In this document: in pieces, positions 34,600 through 42,973 of the stretch
How the letters are laid out: each line of letters opens with the position of its first letter
Numbering within the stretch: position 1 is the first letter of the stretch
Assembly: GCF_014640155.1 (NCBI RefSeq)
Contig: NZ_BMGK01000008.1
Coordinates: forward strand, 62,001-126,000
DNA: 64,000 bases
Source: Planktosalinus lacus
GTDB taxonomy: Bacteria > Bacteroidota > Bacteroidia > Flavobacteriales > Flavobacteriaceae
Reading direction: 5' to 3'
The notes under the pieces: generated by a model
The model's database searches: none
Seen by the model: the letters and a program-made list of their open reading frames with translations, nothing else
What the model was told of the DNA's origin: nothing
Position numbers and translations under genes: made by a program

Positions 34600-35856
34600 A
34601 TGAAGAAATTAATACTATTATTTGGTTTATTTCTGAGCATGCAAGGCTTTGCTTCCTATATTTTAGTTCCAATGGATGCTGAAACACAGCAGGAGCACCT
34701 CAAAGCTTATGGAATTACTTATTGGGTTTTGGAAAAGCAACAAAAAGTACAATGGCTCCTCAACTATCGGGGTGGTTCATTTTTAATGCCTGATACAGAA
34801 GAAATCAGAAAAGAATGTCAAATTAGGGGGGTGAGTTTTGAGATTTTGTCCAATTCAAAAACTGAACAAATCCTCTCAGAAATTGAAAGTCCCTCAAGAA
34901 ATATGAGTGCTGTGCTACTTGAAAAAGCACCTCGCATTGCGGTTTACTCTCCTAAAGGCAATCTTCCCTGGGATGATGCCGTAACCTTGGTTTTGACTTA
35001 TGCTGAAATTCCTTATGATATTGTATATGATCAGGAAGTGTTGGAAGATCAACTCTTGCTTTATGATTGGTTACACTTGCACCACGAAGACTTCACAGGT
35101 CAATATGGAAAATTTTACAGAGCTTACAGAACCGCGCCCTGGTATATTGAAGAAAAGCAAAAAGCGGAAGCACTCGCTTCCAGTCTGGGTTTTAATAAAG
35201 TGTCTGAAGCTAAACTGGCGGTCGCTTTAAAAATAAGAGATTATGTAGTGGGTGGAGGGTTTATGTTTGCGATGTGTAGTGCGACAGATTCATTTGATAT
35301 TGCCCTAGCGGCAGAAGGAGTGGATATTTGTGAGCCCATGTTTGACGGGGACCCCAGTGATTCAAACTATCAAAATAAAATTGATTTCAATAAGTCGTTT
35401 GCCTTTAAAGACTTTCTATTGGAACGAGACCCCATGGTGTATGAATTTAGTTCCATTGATATGACGGCTAAACGTTCTATCAAAAAAGAGGTTGATTATT
35501 TTTCATTAATGGATTATTCTGCCAAATGGGATCCCATTCCCACGATGCTGGTTCAAAATCACACTTCTTTGGTTAAAGGTTTTTTTGGACAAACCACTTC
35601 ATTTGATCCTAGGTCAGTGAAGTCAAATGTATTGGTAATGGGCGAAAGTGACCTGAACGGTGAAGCCAAGTACATTCACGGTATTAAAGGAAAAGGCTTT
35701 TTTACGTTTTACGGTGGTCACGATCCTGAAGATTACCAACACCGTGTGGGGGACTCACCAACAGAATTGGCTTTACACCCCAACTCACCCGGATATCGTT
35801 TGATTTTAAATAATGTTTTATTTCCTGCCGCTGAAAAGAAAAAGCAAAAAACGTAA
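34600..35856 (+). CDS. secreted protein often labelled asparagine synthetase B
   Basis: 418 residues with a signal peptide (MKKLILLFGLFLSMQGFAS), so probably periplasmic or membrane-exposed. From memory, close homologues in Flavobacteriia carry the database name asparagine synthetase B. The sequence lacks the N-terminal nucleophile Cys and the SGGxDS-type ATP loop that asparagine synthetase needs. The central part (APRIAVYSPKG, WDDAVTLVLTYAEIPYDIVYD, FMFAMCSATDSFDIALAAEGVD, FTFYGGHDPEDYQHRVGD) instead resembles class-I amidotransferase-like or ThuA-like folds. True function is unknown. Confidence 0.7.
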   Translation: MKKLILLFGLFLSMQGFASYILVPMDAETQQEHLKAYGITYWVLEKQQKVQWLLNYRGGSFLMPDTEEIRKECQIRGVSFEILSNSKTEQILSEIESPSRNMSAVLLEKAPRIAVYSPKGNLPWDDAVTLVLTYAEIPYDIVYDQEVLEDQLLLYDWLHLHHEDFTGQYGKFYRAYRTAPWYIEEKQKAEALASSLGFNKVSEAKLAVALKIRDYVVGGGFMFAMCSATDSFDIALAAEGVDICEPMFDGDPSDSNYQNKIDFNKSFAFKDFLLERDPMVYEFSSIDMTAKRSIKKEVDYFSLMDYSAKWDPIPTMLVQNHTSLVKGFFGQTTSFDPRSVKSNVLVMGESDLNGEAKYIHGIKGKGFFTFYGGHDPEDYQHRVGDSPTELALHPNSPGYRLILNNVLFPAAEKKKQKT

Positions 35857-35863
35857 TTTTTAA

Positions 35864-36880
35864 ATGCAGAAGACTCCCTCTCCTTTTCTGATTGCAGAAG
35901 TTGCACAAGCACACGATGGTAGTTTTGATAAAGCTATTGCCTATATTGACGCTGTTGCTAAAACCGGTGTGCAAGCCATAAAGTTTCAAACCCATCTCGC
36001 TCAAGCTGAAAGCAGTATTTATGAACCTTTTCGTATAAAAATGCAAACGGATGATAAATCCCGTTATGACTACTGGAAACGAATGGAGTTTAGCATTGAA
36101 GAATGGCAGAAATTAAAAGAGCATACTGAAAAGAACGGACTGGAATTTATGTCATCCCCTTTTAGCAATGCCGCAGTGGATTTACTTGAAAAAGTTGGAG
36201 TAAATCGCTATAAGGTAGGCTCAGGTGAGGTCACCAATTTTCTCTTGCTTCAAAAAATTGCCCAAACAAAAAAGCCGCTCATCCTTTCAAGCGGAATGAG
36301 TTCTTATGCTGAACTTGACAAAACGGTTGAATTCTTAAAATCATTGCATGTGGAGTTTTCAATTTTACAATGCACAACGAGCTATCCCACACAACCTGAA
36401 AATTACGGATTGAATGTCATTGCAGAATTAAAAAAACGATATGGAGTACAGGTAGGTTTTTCTGATCATTCTGCTAGAATTGATACAGGAATTGCTGCAG
36501 TTACCCTGGGTGCTGAACTTTTAGAGTTTCACGTAAAACTGGACAACAACGAATCCAACCCCGATGCTTCGTCCTCCCTTACAATTGATGAAACAAAGCA
36601 ATTGGTAAAAGCTGTTCAATCAATTTCGACTGCACTCAACACCCCTGTTGATAAAAATGATGCTTCTGCATTTGAAACTGTAAAATCAATTTTCGAAAAA
36701 TCACTGGCTGTAAACAAATCACTGAAGGCAGGCGACAAACTCTTGTTTGAAGATTTGGAGGCAAAAAAGCCCAAAGGATATGGAATTGATGCTTCCAGGT
36801 TTCAGGAGGTTCTTGGAAAGTCTTTGTTGAAAGACAAACACCCGTGGGAATTTTTAACAACGGACGACGTTCAACTATAA
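35864..36880 (+). CDS. NeuB/SpsE-family sialic-acid-type synthase
   Basis: Predicted to condense PEP with an N-acetylated sugar to give a nonulosonic acid. The 338 residues form a barrel with FLIAEVAQAHDGSFDKA, AIKFQTHLAQAE, MSSPFSNAAVDLL, KVGSGEVTNFLLL, SSGMSSYAEL and QCTTSYPT, followed by a SAF (antifreeze-like) domain (about 280-338, FEKSLAVNKSLKAGDKL). No neuA, neuC or other surface-sugar genes lie next to it. It starts 7 bases after the previous gene. Confidence 0.85.
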   Translation: MQKTPSPFLIAEVAQAHDGSFDKAIAYIDAVAKTGVQAIKFQTHLAQAESSIYEPFRIKMQTDDKSRYDYWKRMEFSIEEWQKLKEHTEKNGLEFMSSPFSNAAVDLLEKVGVNRYKVGSGEVTNFLLLQKIAQTKKPLILSSGMSSYAELDKTVEFLKSLHVEFSILQCTTSYPTQPENYGLNVIAELKKRYGVQVGFSDHSARIDTGIAAVTLGAELLEFHVKLDNNESNPDASSSLTIDETKQLVKAVQSISTALNTPVDKNDASAFETVKSIFEKSLAVNKSLKAGDKLLFEDLEAKKPKGYGIDASRFQEVLGKSLLKDKHPWEFLTTDDVQL

Positions 36881-36887
36881 AATTGCC

Positions 36888-38204
36888 ATGAAAGAACAAT
36901 TTCAAACCCATCTCATTCAACAATTTCCCGAATTTCAAAATCAACAATTGTTGGTGGCTTGTAGTGGCGGGTTAGACAGTGTTGTAATGACTCATCTGCT
37001 TGTGAACTCTGGTTATTCGGTAACACTGGCACATTGTAATTTTTCATTACGCGGAAGTGAAAGTGATTCAGACTCAGCATTTGTAATCCGATTTGCAAAA
37101 AAATTAGGGGTCCCTGTTTATACTGAGACATTTGAAACTGTTTCGTTTGCTGAAGAAAAAGGGTTGAGCATCCAAATGGCGGCACGTGTGTTACGTTACA
37201 ACTGGTTTGATGAGCTTGCTGATATGCTGAGTTTAAAGTATATTCTCACAGCACATCATTTGGATGACGATTTGGAAACGTTTTTTATAAATTTCTCCAG
37301 AGGGACCGGTTTGAAAGGCCTTACAGGAATTCCTGAACTTTCGGGGAACTTGAGAAGACCTTTGTTGGAGTTTTCGCGTGAAGCTATTTTAGAATATGCA
37401 CAGGCCAACAAGTTGAAGTGGCGTGAAGACAGTAGTAATGCTTCAGATTATTATTTGCGAAATGCATTGCGACATCAGGTGATTCCACATTTTAAAGAAA
37501 TCAACCCGCAGTTGCTACAAAGTTTTAAAGTTACTCAGGAACACTTAAAATCAAGTCGTTTATTGCTAGAAGATTACGTGGGCTTGATTTTTAGTTATGT
37601 AGCAGAAAAAACTGAAAATGGGTATCAATTTTCGGTTGAAAAACTCAAAAAACTTCCCAACACCAAGGCACTTTTATTTGAACTGTTTCAATCCTTTGGT
37701 TTTACGCAGTGGGAGGATGTATTGCAACTTCTTGATGCTCAAACAGGAAAAAGAATATACTCTCAAACCCATGTCCTACTAAAAAACAGAACTTATTTAG
37801 AGCTTGAATTAATGAAGGAATCAAACTCAAACCCTGAAGCTGAATACCTTATTCCAAAAGGAGTTTCCAAAATTGAAACCCCTATTTATCTGACATTTCA
37901 AATTGTAAAAGCCATTGAACAACAAGAATCAGGAATTTGTTATGTTGATGAAGCGTTGATACACTATCCTTTAAAACTTAGGAAATGGAAAAAGGGCGAT
38001 GTATTTCACCCATTGGGAATGAGCGGAAAAAAGAAAATTAGTAAGTTTTTTAAAGATGAAAAGTTATCTTTGCTCGAAAAGCAAAACATCTGGTTGTTAT
38101 GCAGTAATGAAACTATTGTATGGGTTGTGGGAATGCGTGCCGATAACCGATTTAAAATTACAGAAAATACCCAATCTATATTAAAAATACAATTGCAGCT
38201 ATGA
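36888..38204 (+). CDS. tilS: tRNA(Ile)-lysidine synthase
   Basis: Makes lysidine at position 34 of tRNA-Ile2 so that AUA is read as Ile. The 438 residues include the ATP pyrophosphatase loop ACSGGLDSV (about 25-33), TAHHLDDDLETFFINFSRGTGLKGLTGI, the C-terminal tRNA-binding domains and the final KWKKGDVFHPLGMSGKKKISKFFKDEK region. It overlaps dsbD by 4 bases. Confidence 0.95.
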   Translation: MKEQFQTHLIQQFPEFQNQQLLVACSGGLDSVVMTHLLVNSGYSVTLAHCNFSLRGSESDSDSAFVIRFAKKLGVPVYTETFETVSFAEEKGLSIQMAARVLRYNWFDELADMLSLKYILTAHHLDDDLETFFINFSRGTGLKGLTGIPELSGNLRRPLLEFSREAILEYAQANKLKWREDSSNASDYYLRNALRHQVIPHFKEINPQLLQSFKVTQEHLKSSRLLLEDYVGLIFSYVAEKTENGYQFSVEKLKKLPNTKALLFELFQSFGFTQWEDVLQLLDAQTGKRIYSQTHVLLKNRTYLELELMKESNSNPEAEYLIPKGVSKIETPIYLTFQIVKAIEQQESGICYVDEALIHYPLKLRKWKKGDVFHPLGMSGKKKISKFFKDEKLSLLEKQNIWLLCSNETIVWVVGMRADNRFKITENTQSILKIQLQL

Positions 38205-40642
38205 AGAAAATTCTAGTACTTCTACTTACTTTTTTTGCCTTAAACAGTACCTACTCCCAAATATTTGATCCCATAAAATGGCAAACCGAATTAGAAAAAA
38301 TTGATGAAGAAAACTATCTATTGAGATTTAAAGCCAATCTGGATGCCGGTTGGTATTTATATTCTCAACAGGATGTGGGCGATGAAGGCCCCATTCCAAC
38401 TGAATTTGTGTTCTTAGATTCAGAAAATGGAGACTTCGAGCTCATAGGTACTACCACTGAACCTGATGGCGAACCGGTTTTTGACCCTATTTTTGAAATG
38501 GACATCAAAAAGTTTAAAGGGAATGTTGTTTTTGAACAGCAAATCAAAATCATAAACCCAGCTTTAAATGACATCAATGCTGAAGTTTATTTTATGGTGT
38601 GTGATGATGAAAAGTGCCTGCCACCTGATTTGCTTGAGTTTAGTTTTGAATTGAATCAAAATGAGGTCGTCAATTTTGGAAGTGAAGAATTTGTAAATCC
38701 TGTTGATTGGACCGGAAAACTCACCAAAGCATCTGAAGGTGTTTACACTTTTGTTTTTGATGCTGAAATAGAAGAGGGCTGGTCAATCTATTCTCATAAA
38801 ATGGACCCTGATTTAATGGGACCATTACCCACAGTTATCGTTCTCAACGAAACATCTCAATTTGAAATAATCCAGGATATTTCAGAAACGGGGTCCAATA
38901 TCGTTTCGGGCTTTGATAAGTTTTTTGAAATGGAGACGATCAAACTTTATAAAGATGGAAGGTTTGAAATTACTGTAAAATTATTAGACGACACAAAGCC
39001 CATTACCGGTTTTTTAGAATTTATGGCCTGTGACGATGAAATGTGTTTGCCCCCTACCGGACTAGATTTTAGTTTTAATCCTGAAACCGGAGAGTTTAAT
39101 TTTCAAGGGGAGGGTTTAAAATCTGATGCTGATGCGGAAAACAAAAATGGTTTTGGTACTCCTGTTCATTTTGAGTTTGATCATTCCTTAGCAAATAGCA
39201 ATTGTGACGGAACCGAAACTGAAAAAGAAGATTCGAGTAATTTTTGGTGGGTATTCATCGCCGGATTTTTAGGTGGCCTGCTTGCTTTGCTCACACCTTG
39301 TGTTTTCCCTATGGTACCATTGACAGTAAGCTTCTTTACTAAAAGCAGTACCAGTAAAGCATCAGGAATTAAAAATGCGATTATTTATGGTATTTCAATT
39401 ATTGTTATCTACGTCATATTAGGATTGCTCATCACTACCATATTTGGAGCAGATGCACTGAATTTACTTTCTACCAATGCCTGGTTTAATCTCGCGTTTG
39501 CGGTATTGTTCATCGTTTTTGCCATTTCATTTTTCGGATTTTTTGAAATCACATTACCCACTTCTTGGATAAGCAGTACCGACAAGGCTTCAAGTCAAGG
39601 TGGATTACTTGGTATCTTCTTTATGGCTTTCACGTTATCGTTAGTTTCGTTTTCCTGTACAGGACCAATTATTGGAACCTTACTGGTCGAGACTGCAGTG
39701 GGTGGGGGACCAGTTTTATTTGGAAGAATTCCAGTAGGGCCACTCATTGGAATGCTTGGTTTTTCATTTGCGTTGGCATTGCCTTTTGCATTATTTGCTG
39801 CATTTCCCGGCTGGCTCAATTCGATGCCAAAATCGGGCGGTTGGATGAACAGTATCAAGGTAACATTAGGGTTTATAGAAATTGCTTTAGCGCTTAAGTT
39901 TTTATCAATTGCAGATATGATTTTAGGCTGGAAAATACTACCCTATGAACTGTTTTTAATTTTATGGATTCTATGTGCATTAGGATTGCTGCTTTATTTC
40001 CTAGGTTTACTAAAGTTTCCTTTGGATAGTCCGGTTAAAAAAATCACTTTGACCAGAAGTCTATTGTCTATTTCGATGTTGATTTTGATTATATATATGG
40101 CCATGGGTTTTAGAGTGAGTGATCAATCAAACGGATTTGTCACACCCAATCTTTTAAGTGGACTGGCTCCCCCAGCCGGACACAGTTATATTTACCCCGG
40201 CAAATGTCCTTTAAATTTAAATTGCATCAAAGATTTTCAGGAAGGAGTGGCCTTTGCAAAATCAGTTAACAAGCCCATTTTACTTGATTTTACCGGCCAT
40301 GGCTGTGTAAACTGCAGAAGAATGGAAGACCAGGTGTGGAGTGACCCAGAAATTTATTCCATCATAAATGATGACTATGTTCTCATCTCTTTATATGTAG
40401 ATGAACGCACCCCATTAGATGAGCCTTATACCTCAGCATTGAGTGGAAGACAAATGAGAAATATTGGTAATAAATGGGCAGATTTTCAAGCAATCCACTT
40501 TAATAGAAATTCACAACCATATTATGTACTTATTAGCCCAGAGGGTAGTGTGTTGAATCAGCCGGTTGGTTATTTACCAAATAAAAAAGATTTCAAAGCT
40601 TTTTTAAACTGTGGGAAAGAGCGATTTTTAGAAAGCCAATAG
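38201..40642 (+). CDS. dsbD: thiol:disulfide interchange protein DsbD with duplicated N-terminal domain
   Basis: Transfers electrons from cytoplasmic thioredoxin across the inner membrane. The 813 residues have a signal peptide (1-20) and two DsbD-alpha-like domains in tandem (about 22-155 and 167-305), each with a CDDExCLPP motif (C134/C139 and C277/C282). Next come a membrane core of about eight helices (about 348-640, LLALLTPCVFPMVPLTVSFF) and a C-terminal thioredoxin domain with CVNC (C702/C705). The usual protein has a single N-terminal domain. It overlaps tilS by 4 bases. Confidence 0.93.
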   Translation: MKKILVLLLTFFALNSTYSQIFDPIKWQTELEKIDEENYLLRFKANLDAGWYLYSQQDVGDEGPIPTEFVFLDSENGDFELIGTTTEPDGEPVFDPIFEMDIKKFKGNVVFEQQIKIINPALNDINAEVYFMVCDDEKCLPPDLLEFSFELNQNEVVNFGSEEFVNPVDWTGKLTKASEGVYTFVFDAEIEEGWSIYSHKMDPDLMGPLPTVIVLNETSQFEIIQDISETGSNIVSGFDKFFEMETIKLYKDGRFEITVKLLDDTKPITGFLEFMACDDEMCLPPTGLDFSFNPETGEFNFQGEGLKSDADAENKNGFGTPVHFEFDHSLANSNCDGTETEKEDSSNFWWVFIAGFLGGLLALLTPCVFPMVPLTVSFFTKSSTSKASGIKNAIIYGISIIVIYVILGLLITTIFGADALNLLSTNAWFNLAFAVLFIVFAISFFGFFEITLPTSWISSTDKASSQGGLLGIFFMAFTLSLVSFSCTGPIIGTLLVETAVGGGPVLFGRIPVGPLIGMLGFSFALALPFALFAAFPGWLNSMPKSGGWMNSIKVTLGFIEIALALKFLSIADMILGWKILPYELFLILWILCALGLLLYFLGLLKFPLDSPVKKITLTRSLLSISMLILIIYMAMGFRVSDQSNGFVTPNLLSGLAPPAGHSYIYPGKCPLNLNCIKDFQEGVAFAKSVNKPILLDFTGHGCVNCRRMEDQVWSDPEIYSIINDDYVLISLYVDERTPLDEPYTSALSGRQMRNIGNKWADFQAIHFNRNSQPYYVLISPEGSVLNQPVGYLPNKKDFKAFLNCGKERFLESQ

Positions 40643-40653
40643 GTTAAAAAATA

Positions 40654-40680
40654 GGAGGCCATCCAATATAGACGGCCTCC
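40654..40680 (+). terminator. hairpin after dsbD, possible terminator
   Basis: GGAGGCC (40654-40660) and GGCCTCC (40674-40680) form a 7-bp GC-rich stem with a 13-base loop. Only TTG follows, not a T-run, so termination strength is uncertain. Confidence 0.45.
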
Positions 40681-40823
40681 TTGCTAAGCTTAGTAAAATA
40701 ATTTTAACTAATTCTACACTTAGAAAAAAATCAAATTATCATCCCCACAATAATTCAATAAAAACCAGTGTAGTTTTTTTACTAATTCAAATTCAAAGAT
40801 ATTAAAAAAAGCAGGTGATTACT

Positions 40824-40841
40824 ATACGTATATATACGTAT
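40824..40841. promoter_or_regulatory. 18-bp perfect palindrome ATACGTATATATACGTAT
   Basis: The sequence equals its reverse complement over all 18 bases and lies 119 bases upstream of the secreted protease gene. It could be an operator for a dimeric regulator; no matching regulator gene is adjacent. Confidence 0.4.
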
Positions 40842-40959
40842 GTTTGTTTTTTATTTTTAAAGTATTTAATAAAGGAGATAATTTTTCGTCAAAATTATTG
40901 TAATCATTTTATTTTCTTAAATTAGCAAAAAAAAATTCTATTCATTTAATTGTAATTCC

Positions 40960-42867
40960 ATGAAAATCAGTTCCCCTTTTATTACAGGTATGTTAGCGAT
41001 TGCTATTTCTATATCAGCTTTTGCTCAAACCCCTTCAGAACGTGAGAAAATCAAATCATCTTTAGATTTGAATAAAATAAATCAACTAAAACAGGAAGTA
41101 GAAGTTGACTTTGAAAAAAAGAGAGCAGTAGCTTTAGAAATTGCTCAACAAAAAGGTTGGCCAGAATCTTATGAAACTGAAAACGGTGGAGTAGGCTATT
41201 TGGTTGATGTTGTTGATGGTGAATTTCCGATCTATTTACAGACAACAAATTTAGGTGCAGTAATAACGGCCAGAGCCAACCATGTTCATACAGGTGGTTC
41301 ATCTGGGCTCGATTTAAATGGCGAAAATATGTTGGCCGGAGTTTGGGATGGTGGTAAAGTGCGTGAATCTCATCAACTTTTAGAAGGAAGAGCAGTTCAT
41401 ATTGACAATGCAACATCTTTTAGTTCACATGCGACACACGTAACAGGAACTGTTATCGGTTCTGAAGAATTTCAAAACGGCACTGCAAAAGGAATGGCTC
41501 CTGCTGCTGAAACCATTAACTACGCGTTTAATACTGGTAACGTAGCTGCAGAAGTTTTAGCAGCGATCAACGATCACGGTTTATTGGTTTCTAACCATTC
41601 TTATGGTGTTCCTGCCGATGGGGGAAGCGGTTCTCCACTTCCGGTCTACCTTTTAGGAAAGTACGACAACAGTGCCAGGTTATGGGATCAAATTCAGTTT
41701 GCTTCTCCTTATCATTTGCCAGTATGGGCAGCCGGAAACGACCGTGGTACTGCACATAATAATCAAGGTGATTTGGGTTTTGACCTTTTAACCGGACAGT
41801 CAAATTCAAAAAACAACCTAGTTGTTGCAGCTACTTTCCAAGTATTAAATTACATAAATGCTAATAGTGTAAATATGGCTACATTTAGTAGCTGGGGCCC
41901 TACTGATGATGGTAGAATAAAGCCTGATATTTCTGCTAAAGGAGTAAATACCTTTTCTTCAACTGCTTCAACCGATGCAAGCTATGCTAATTTTTCAGGC
42001 ACCTCTATGGCTGCACCAAGTGTTGCCGGTGCTTTATTACTCTTACAACAACATTATAACAATTTAAATAGTGAATTTATGCTTGCTTCGACCTTAAAAG
42101 GGTTGGTAATTCACACTGCAGATGAAGCAGGTTCAGATCCAGGTCCTGATTATAGATTTGGTTGGGGGTTAATTAATACAGAACGAGCAGCTTCAGTTAT
42201 TTCTAACAACGGTACTTCTTCTACTATTATGGAGTTAACTCTAAATGACGGTGATGGTTTTGAAATTACAGGTCAGGCAATACCTGGAGAACGTCTAGTA
42301 GCAACCATTGCTTGGACAGACAAACAAGGAAACATAACATCAGGACAAATTGAAGATGATGATACCCCTATGTTAATTAATGATTTAGATATCAGAGCAA
42401 CTGATGAAAATCAAGACACATTTTTCCCTTGGATTTTAGATCATATAGAATTTACAGACCCTGCTACTACAGGTGATAACTACAGAGATAATGTAGAAAA
42501 AATAGAAATTGATGAAGCATCGGGAACCTATACTTTCAACGTTTCTCATAAAGGGAGTTTAGATGGTGGTCAACAAGTAATGTCATTGATTATTTCAGGT
42601 ATGGAAAATGTTGTTTTAGGAACTCCTTCAAATGAGTTTGCCCAAACCTCTATCTATCCAAACCCAGCTTCTTCTGAATTAAATGTTAAAGCCATCACTC
42701 AAATTTCAACTATCGAAATTATGAATGTACTTGGACAATCAATGGGCGTTTATGATGTAGAATCAAACTCAACAAAACTAGATGTCGCCCATTTAAACTC
42801 AGGCACCTATTTTGTGAGAGTAACAATTGACAATGCCTCAAAGGTTTATAAGTTCATAAAAAGATAA
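40960..42867 (+). CDS. secreted subtilisin-like serine protease (S8) with T9SS sorting domain
   Basis: 635 residues: signal peptide (about 1-22), propeptide-like region (about 23-110), S8 domain with catalytic Asp130 (GVWDGG), His157 (SSHATHVTGT) and Ser349 (GTSMAAPS), and the oxyanion Asn in WAAGNDRG. A beta-sandwich region (about 420-545) follows. The last 75 residues form a type A sorting domain (TSIYPNPASSELNV...GTYFVRV...KFIKR), which directs export by the type IX secretion system. It is monocistronic, with a terminator after it. The cell presumably secretes it to digest external protein. Confidence 0.95.
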   Translation: MKISSPFITGMLAIAISISAFAQTPSEREKIKSSLDLNKINQLKQEVEVDFEKKRAVALEIAQQKGWPESYETENGGVGYLVDVVDGEFPIYLQTTNLGAVITARANHVHTGGSSGLDLNGENMLAGVWDGGKVRESHQLLEGRAVHIDNATSFSSHATHVTGTVIGSEEFQNGTAKGMAPAAETINYAFNTGNVAAEVLAAINDHGLLVSNHSYGVPADGGSGSPLPVYLLGKYDNSARLWDQIQFASPYHLPVWAAGNDRGTAHNNQGDLGFDLLTGQSNSKNNLVVAATFQVLNYINANSVNMATFSSWGPTDDGRIKPDISAKGVNTFSSTASTDASYANFSGTSMAAPSVAGALLLLQQHYNNLNSEFMLASTLKGLVIHTADEAGSDPGPDYRFGWGLINTERAASVISNNGTSSTIMELTLNDGDGFEITGQAIPGERLVATIAWTDKQGNITSGQIEDDDTPMLINDLDIRATDENQDTFFPWILDHIEFTDPATTGDNYRDNVEKIEIDEASGTYTFNVSHKGSLDGGQQVMSLIISGMENVVLGTPSNEFAQTSIYPNPASSELNVKAITQISTIEIMNVLGQSMGVYDVESNSTKLDVAHLNSGTYFVRVTIDNASKVYKFIKR

Positions 42868-42890
42868 ACTAAAATATTTTTTATAAATTT

Positions 42891-42921
42891 AAACCTCCCC
42901 ATTCATTTGAGGAGGTTTTTT
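42891..42921 (+). terminator. subtilase terminator
   Basis: AAACCTCC (42891-42898) pairs with GGAGGTTT (42911-42918) and runs into TTT. Confidence 0.85.
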
Positions 42922-42973
42922 ATTTTAAAACCTTTTCAAAAGTCATTTTTTAGTAATCTTAAATTATTAAACT

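Larger units (their letters stand above)
40643..40959. other. AT-rich intergenic region between dsbD and subtilase
   Basis: 317 bases with no gene. It holds a GGAGGCC/GGCCTCC hairpin (40654-40680) after dsbD and a perfect 18-bp palindrome at 40824-40841; otherwise AT-rich sequence with many A and T runs. Confidence 0.5.
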
